Shown here one piece after another: positions 60,858 to 64,000 of a DNA stretch of 64,000 nucleotides. The notes beneath the pieces were generated by a model. It worked only from the letters and a program-made list of their open reading frames with translations. It made no database searches and was not told the origin of the DNA. A program made the position numbers and the translations under genes. Each line of letters begins with the position of its first letter. Position 1 is the first letter of the stretch. The stretch is from contig NZ_CP119766.1 in NCBI RefSeq assembly GCF_030378165.1, positions 4,526,001 through 4,590,000 of the forward strand, written 5' to 3'. Source of the DNA: Flavobacterium panacagri. Its GTDB lineage: Bacteria; Bacteroidota; Bacteroidia; Flavobacteriales; Flavobacteriaceae.

Positions 60858-61026
60858 CAATCCCCAACAGGACATCCAAACCAAATTCTTTAAGCTAATG
60901 CAAGACAGCCTTTACCAGTAGTAAGCCAATCTCTTCAAATCTTCCATAAAATTTATAGAAATTTGTCCTGTCCCCGTCACAAAGCCAAATGGCGCCAATT
61001 GAAGACAATTGGCGCCATTTTTTATT
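60858..61026 (+). repeat. Dispersed element R, full copy 6
   Basis: CAATCCCCAACAGGACATCC start. Hairpin AAATGGCGCCAATT (60987-61000) / AATTGGCGCCATTT (61007-61020), loop GAAGAC, T-run. Between convergent hydrolase and SDR genes. The rest of the 579-bp gap has no gene. Confidence 0.88.
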
Positions 61027-61126
61027 ACTCTATAAATAACTTAACTCGTTTTTGTTGATCAAAACAAAAGCCTTTGGATTGATAGAACTAACGCATTAAA
61101 AACCAGCTTTTCTATATGCTGGTCCA

Positions 61127-61894
61127 TTATATTCTATATCCGCCCGAAACTTCTATTCGCTGCGCATTAATCCATTTGGAATCATCAGAACAAAGAAAGG
61201 CTACTACACTTCCAATATCATCGGGCAAGCCGACTCTTGCTAAAGCAGTTTCAGAAGCCAGATGTTTATTCAAATCTGAAATATCACGTACAACACCCCC
61301 GCCAAAATCAGTTTCAATAGCCCCTGGAGCTACGGAATTGACTCTTATTTTTCTGCTTCCCAATTCCAATGCCTGGTATCTTGATAATGAATCGACTGCA
61401 GCTTTCATCGCGCCATAAACGGAATATCCAGCAAAAGAAAATCTTGCCAGACCGGAAGACGTATTTACGATGCTGCTGCCGTCATTCAGTAATGGTAATA
61501 GTTTTTGAGTTAAGAAATATGGGCCTTTGAAATGGATATTTGTCATTGCATCCAAAATTTCTTCTGTTGTTGTTTCAAAACTTTGGTTAATTCCGATACC
61601 CGCATTGTTTACTAGCGCATCTAATTTTGCAGAAGAAAATTGAGCATCTAAAACATCTTTTACTTCAGTTACAAATTGGTCAAAACCGGCAGTTGAAGAA
61701 ATGTCCAAAGGCAATGAAAACGCTTTTTGTCCAATAGTTTCAATTTCTTTTACCACCTGGTCCGCAAATTCTTTTTTGGTCTGATAGGTAAGGATGATAT
61801 GAAATCCTTTTTTCGCCAGCTGTAAAGCCGAATCTTTTCCAAGTCCGCGACTTGCGCCTGTTACTAATGCTATTTTATTTTGATTGTTTGACAT
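61127..61894 (-). CDS. SDR oxidoreductase, module 2
   Basis: 255 aa. TGASRGLGKDSALQLAKKG, NNAGIG, catalytic Ser in NTSSGLARF and YGAMK, C-terminal RVGLPDDIGSVVAFLCSDDSKWINAQRIEVSGGYR. Near full-length similarity to the SDR at 42950-43714. A regulator gene of the same type lies on the upstream side here. Substrate unknown; the family often reduces carbonyls with NADPH. Confidence 0.93.
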   Translation of the reverse strand: MSNNQNKIALVTGASRGLGKDSALQLAKKGFHIILTYQTKKEFADQVVKEIETIGQKAFSLPLDISSTAGFDQFVTEVKDVLDAQFSSAKLDALVNNAGIGINQSFETTTEEILDAMTNIHFKGPYFLTQKLLPLLNDGSSIVNTSSGLARFSFAGYSVYGAMKAAVDSLSRYQALELGSRKIRVNSVAPGAIETDFGGGVVRDISDLNKHLASETALARVGLPDDIGSVVAFLCSDDSKWINAQRIEVSGGYRI

Positions 61895-61977
61895 TTTTTA
61901 TTGTTTTTAACTTTGTGTATTTTTAAATAATTCTTTATTCAGTATATCTCTTACTTTTTTTATGATATTTACCACTT

Positions 61978-62874
61978 TTAATTTAATATGTTTGCCCTGA
62001 ATTCATTTGGCGCGCTCCCTACTTCTTTTTTAAAAAGGCGTGAAAAATAAGTCGTATTTTCGAAACCAAGCAGATGAGAAATTTCAGTTATATTCAGTTC
62101 GCCTTCGGTCAGTAAGTTTTTTGCCTCGCCGATTAGAAAAAGATGAATAAGCTCCAGGGCAGTCTTTCCTGTTTCCTGTTTGAGCAAATCAGTTAAATAA
62201 CGGGAAGATATATTCAACTTTTCTGCCATGAGAGATACCGTTGGTAATCCAATATTTTTTGTTTTTCTTTCTTCAAAATTAGCAGCAAGCAAAGCGTTAA
62301 ACTTCGTAACTGTAGAACCGGTGAGCTCTGTACGGTTTATAAACTGCCTTTTATAAAAGCGCTGTGAATATTTAAGCATGGAATCCAGATGACTTACGAT
62401 AATAGCTTTGCTGAGTTCATCAGTATTGTTGTTGTACTCTTTTTCAATATTGAAATACAGATTCCAAATGATATCCTCCTCGGCAGGTGAAAGATGTAAA
62501 GCCTCATTAACCTCGTAATCAAAATAACTATATTTCCTGATTTCGTTGTAAAGGACTGTTCCCGGTAAAAAGTCTTCATGAATCATAATTAGAAATCCCT
62601 TTTCCTCTAGTTCCACATTTTTAAAGACTACTTTCTGCTGGGGCTTTGTAAAGGACATGGAGCCGCGGTCATGGTCATATTTTGTTTTGCCATACTGCAT
62701 GCTTCCAGATTTCAATTTTTTAAATCCTATAATATAAAATTCAGATGAAAACTCTAGAATACTATTACCGCTGCAACTGTCCCGTTCACCATATACGGCA
62801 CTAAAGAGCGGGTGCTGGGGAGGTTTGATATCGAGCGCTTCATGCAGATCGCTGATTTTTTTGAAATGTATCAT
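61978..62874 (-). CDS. AraC-family regulator, module 2
   Basis: 298 aa. Sensor half with SGNSILEFSSEFYIIGFKKLKSGSMQYGKTKYDHDRGSMSF, then HTH units LPTVSLMAEKLNISSRYLTDLLKQETGK and LNITEISHLLGFENTTYFSRLFKKEVGSAPNEF. It has the same block order as the AraC protein at 41439-42350. It sits 83 bp upstream of the module 2 SDR gene and 58 bp downstream of the third SDR gene, all on the minus strand, and probably controls one or both. Confidence 0.92.
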   Translation of the reverse strand: MIHFKKISDLHEALDIKPPQHPLFSAVYGERDSCSGNSILEFSSEFYIIGFKKLKSGSMQYGKTKYDHDRGSMSFTKPQQKVVFKNVELEEKGFLIMIHEDFLPGTVLYNEIRKYSYFDYEVNEALHLSPAEEDIIWNLYFNIEKEYNNNTDELSKAIIVSHLDSMLKYSQRFYKRQFINRTELTGSTVTKFNALLAANFEERKTKNIGLPTVSLMAEKLNISSRYLTDLLKQETGKTALELIHLFLIGEAKNLLTEGELNITEISHLLGFENTTYFSRLFKKEVGSAPNEFRANILN

Positions 62875-62932
62875 TGTTCTTAATTGTAAAAACAGATCCG
62901 GTAAATTTAGATTCTGCTAATTTAAACTTCCA

Positions 62933-63751
62933 TTAACCATGTGCCGCCACCGACACATCCTGCCATGATTCCCATGTTTTCAGTCTTTCTGAGTAAGTGT
63001 GCTGCACCCAGGGAAAAGCAGTTTTTCCCAGCAGTAATCTGAGTGGCGGATTTTCAGAATAAACAAGCTTGACAAGAGCTTTGGCAGTGGCTGCAGGGTT
63101 ACCTGAATCCTGCTCGCCAGCATGCTGATAAAAATCTTTTCGTACACCGTCGTAAACTGGTATTGATTCGCTGAGTGCAAGAGAAGTGGTCCCGAAGAAA
63201 TCTGTAGAAAAACCACCTGGTTCTACTATGGTAACTTTAATGCCAAATCCGCTTACTTCACCCGCGAGTGTTTCAGTAAGGCCTTCAACAGCGAATTTTG
63301 TTGCACTATACAGCCCCATTAATGATACCGTATTCAAACCCAGCGCACTTGAAAGCTGAATGATATGTCCTGATTTTTGCTGGCGCATGATAGGCAGAAC
63401 TGCCTGAATAGTCCATAATGATCCCAGTACATTAGTTTCAAACTGAGTTCTTACGTCCTGCTCTTTTAATTCCTCTACTGCCCCTATGTGTCCAAAACCG
63501 GCATTGTTTATTAACACGTCGATACTGCCAAAGTGCTTTTTTGCAGTTTCAATTGCCTCAAAACTTTCGTTTCGATCAGTAACATCAAGTTTTAGCACTA
63601 AAAGAGATGATGAAAATTCTTTATTAAGCTTGGTTAGTGTTTCAGGATTGCGAACAGCCGCAACTACATTATCGCCGCGTTTTAAAAATGCCTCTGCCCA
63701 AATTCTTCCGAATCCACGGGAGGCACCTGTTATAAAAATTGTTTTTGCCAT
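62933..63751 (-). CDS. SDR oxidoreductase
   Basis: 272 aa. TGASRGFGRIWAEAFLKRG, NNAGFGHIG, Ser in QLSSALGLN and catalytic YSATK; C-terminal EPGGFSTDFFGTTS. It belongs to a different SDR subgroup from module 1/2 enzymes (retinol-dehydrogenase-like, single-domain). It is first in the minus-strand run with the AraC and module 2 SDR genes. Confidence 0.93.
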   Translation of the reverse strand: MAKTIFITGASRGFGRIWAEAFLKRGDNVVAAVRNPETLTKLNKEFSSSLLVLKLDVTDRNESFEAIETAKKHFGSIDVLINNAGFGHIGAVEELKEQDVRTQFETNVLGSLWTIQAVLPIMRQQKSGHIIQLSSALGLNTVSLMGLYSATKFAVEGLTETLAGEVSGFGIKVTIVEPGGFSTDFFGTTSLALSESIPVYDGVRKDFYQHAGEQDSGNPAATAKALVKLVYSENPPLRLLLGKTAFPWVQHTYSERLKTWESWQDVSVAAHG

Positions 63752-63886
63752 GATATTAATTCTTAATATTTTGATATGGACAAAGTTCGCACAGATAGTA
63801 CAGACGGTTATGATACAAAAGTAGGCAATAATGAAACATTTTAACGGAATTGTAATGGCTCTGGTTCACTGTTTCAAAGATGAATC

Positions 63887-63929
63887 TAAAAAAAAACAAA
63901 ATCCCATCTCATTTAGTGAGAGGGATTTT
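63887..63929 (-). terminator. Terminator of the minus-strand gene entering from the right
   Basis: AAAATCCC / GGGATTTT with an inner CTCA/TGAG stem. On the minus strand it is followed by a run of T (63887-63896). It lies 20 bp after the stop at 63949. Confidence 0.88.
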
Positions 63930-63948
63930 GCAGTTCAGTAATTATAAT

Positions 63949-64000
63949 TTATTTTAACTTAGGATTTTTTTGAAACAATCCTCTATTGTATTGTACTACA
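63949..64000 (-). CDS. Unidentified protein, C-terminal end only
   Basis: Sixteen codons read VVQYNRGLFQKNPKLK and then TAA (63949-63951), entering from beyond the window. The terminator just downstream supports a real gene end. The tail is too short to name a family. Confidence 0.6.
   Translation of the reverse strand, partial: VVQYNRGLFQKNPKLK

Noticed and set aside
22872..61026. CRISPR array suggested by repeated hairpins
   Set aside because: Copies are kilobases apart, about 165 bp long and lack regular spacers or cas genes.

Overview
The window looks like a chromosomal segment of a Flavobacterium-type bacterium (Bacteroidota). Signs are the low GC content, TAnnTTTG-type promoter boxes, DUF3570/DUF4266/DUF5777 proteins, SusC-age TonB machinery, YceI proteins, HxlR/AraC/SDR pairs and Flavobacterium-style intergenic repeats. 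There are no rRNA or tRNA genes, no CRISPR array and no prophage. The only intact mobile element is one IS3-family insertion sequence.

Layout. 1-3.1 kb: thioredoxin tail, ApbE flavin transferase, DUF4266 lipoprotein and DUF3570 barrel, a candidate extracytoplasmic flavinylation cluster. 4.2-7.6 kb: two soluble histidine kinases and a stand-alone receiver, linked by a shared 20-residue coiled-coil repeat. 7.8-11.6 kb: iron-uptake operon (small Cys-rich membrane protein, TonB-dependent siderophore receptor, PepSY membrane protein). 12.2-13.5 kb: ECF sigma and RskA-like anti-sigma. 14.2-22.6 kb: haem region with hemA on one side and araC-hemH on the other, separated by a block of periplasmic proteins (lipid-anchored truncated haemoglobin, cytochrome c lipoprotein, DUF5777 barrel, two YceI), then a fasciclin protein. 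23.3-24.7 kb: IS3 element. 24.8-31.0 kb: TetR-TolC-MFP-RND efflux operon. 31-44 kb: accessory zone of SDR oxidoreductases, each with its own regulator (HxlR, AraC, TetR) and visible operators, a CPA2 antiporter, Hsp20, a response regulator and several gene remnants. 44.3-50.2 kb: alginate-export-like barrel, rpiA, dps, a LytTR regulator and a hybrid kinase. 50.5-60.5 kb: stress and detoxification genes, including oxalate decarboxylase, peroxiredoxin, DsbA, FdhD, a YdeP-like molybdoenzyme and a chloroperoxidase-like hydrolase. 61.1-63.8 kb: a second SDR-AraC module. The 3' end of another minus-strand gene closes the window.

The most unusual content is between the genes. (1) A dispersed ~165-bp element ends in a perfect terminator-like hairpin. 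Five hairpin-bearing copies all sit between convergent genes, their stems vary by compensatory changes, and the loop appears as GAAGAC in some and its reverse complement GTCTTC in others. (2) Three copies of an ~85-105 nt structured element resemble the Flavo-1 RNA class. (3) Two further short repeat families occur, and several repeat copies abut truncated genes (the carbonic anhydrase 3' end, a Rossmann-fold 5' end) as if marking deletion scars. (4) A two-part promoter signature (CGANT, then TTTTGCC at +7, then TTTAC 51 bp further on) lies with fixed internal spacing upstream of dps, the SRPBCC-like gene and oxdC. This suggests a stress regulon, possibly under the LytTR regulator encoded beside dps.

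All identifications come from reading translated sequences and motifs. No database search was run.
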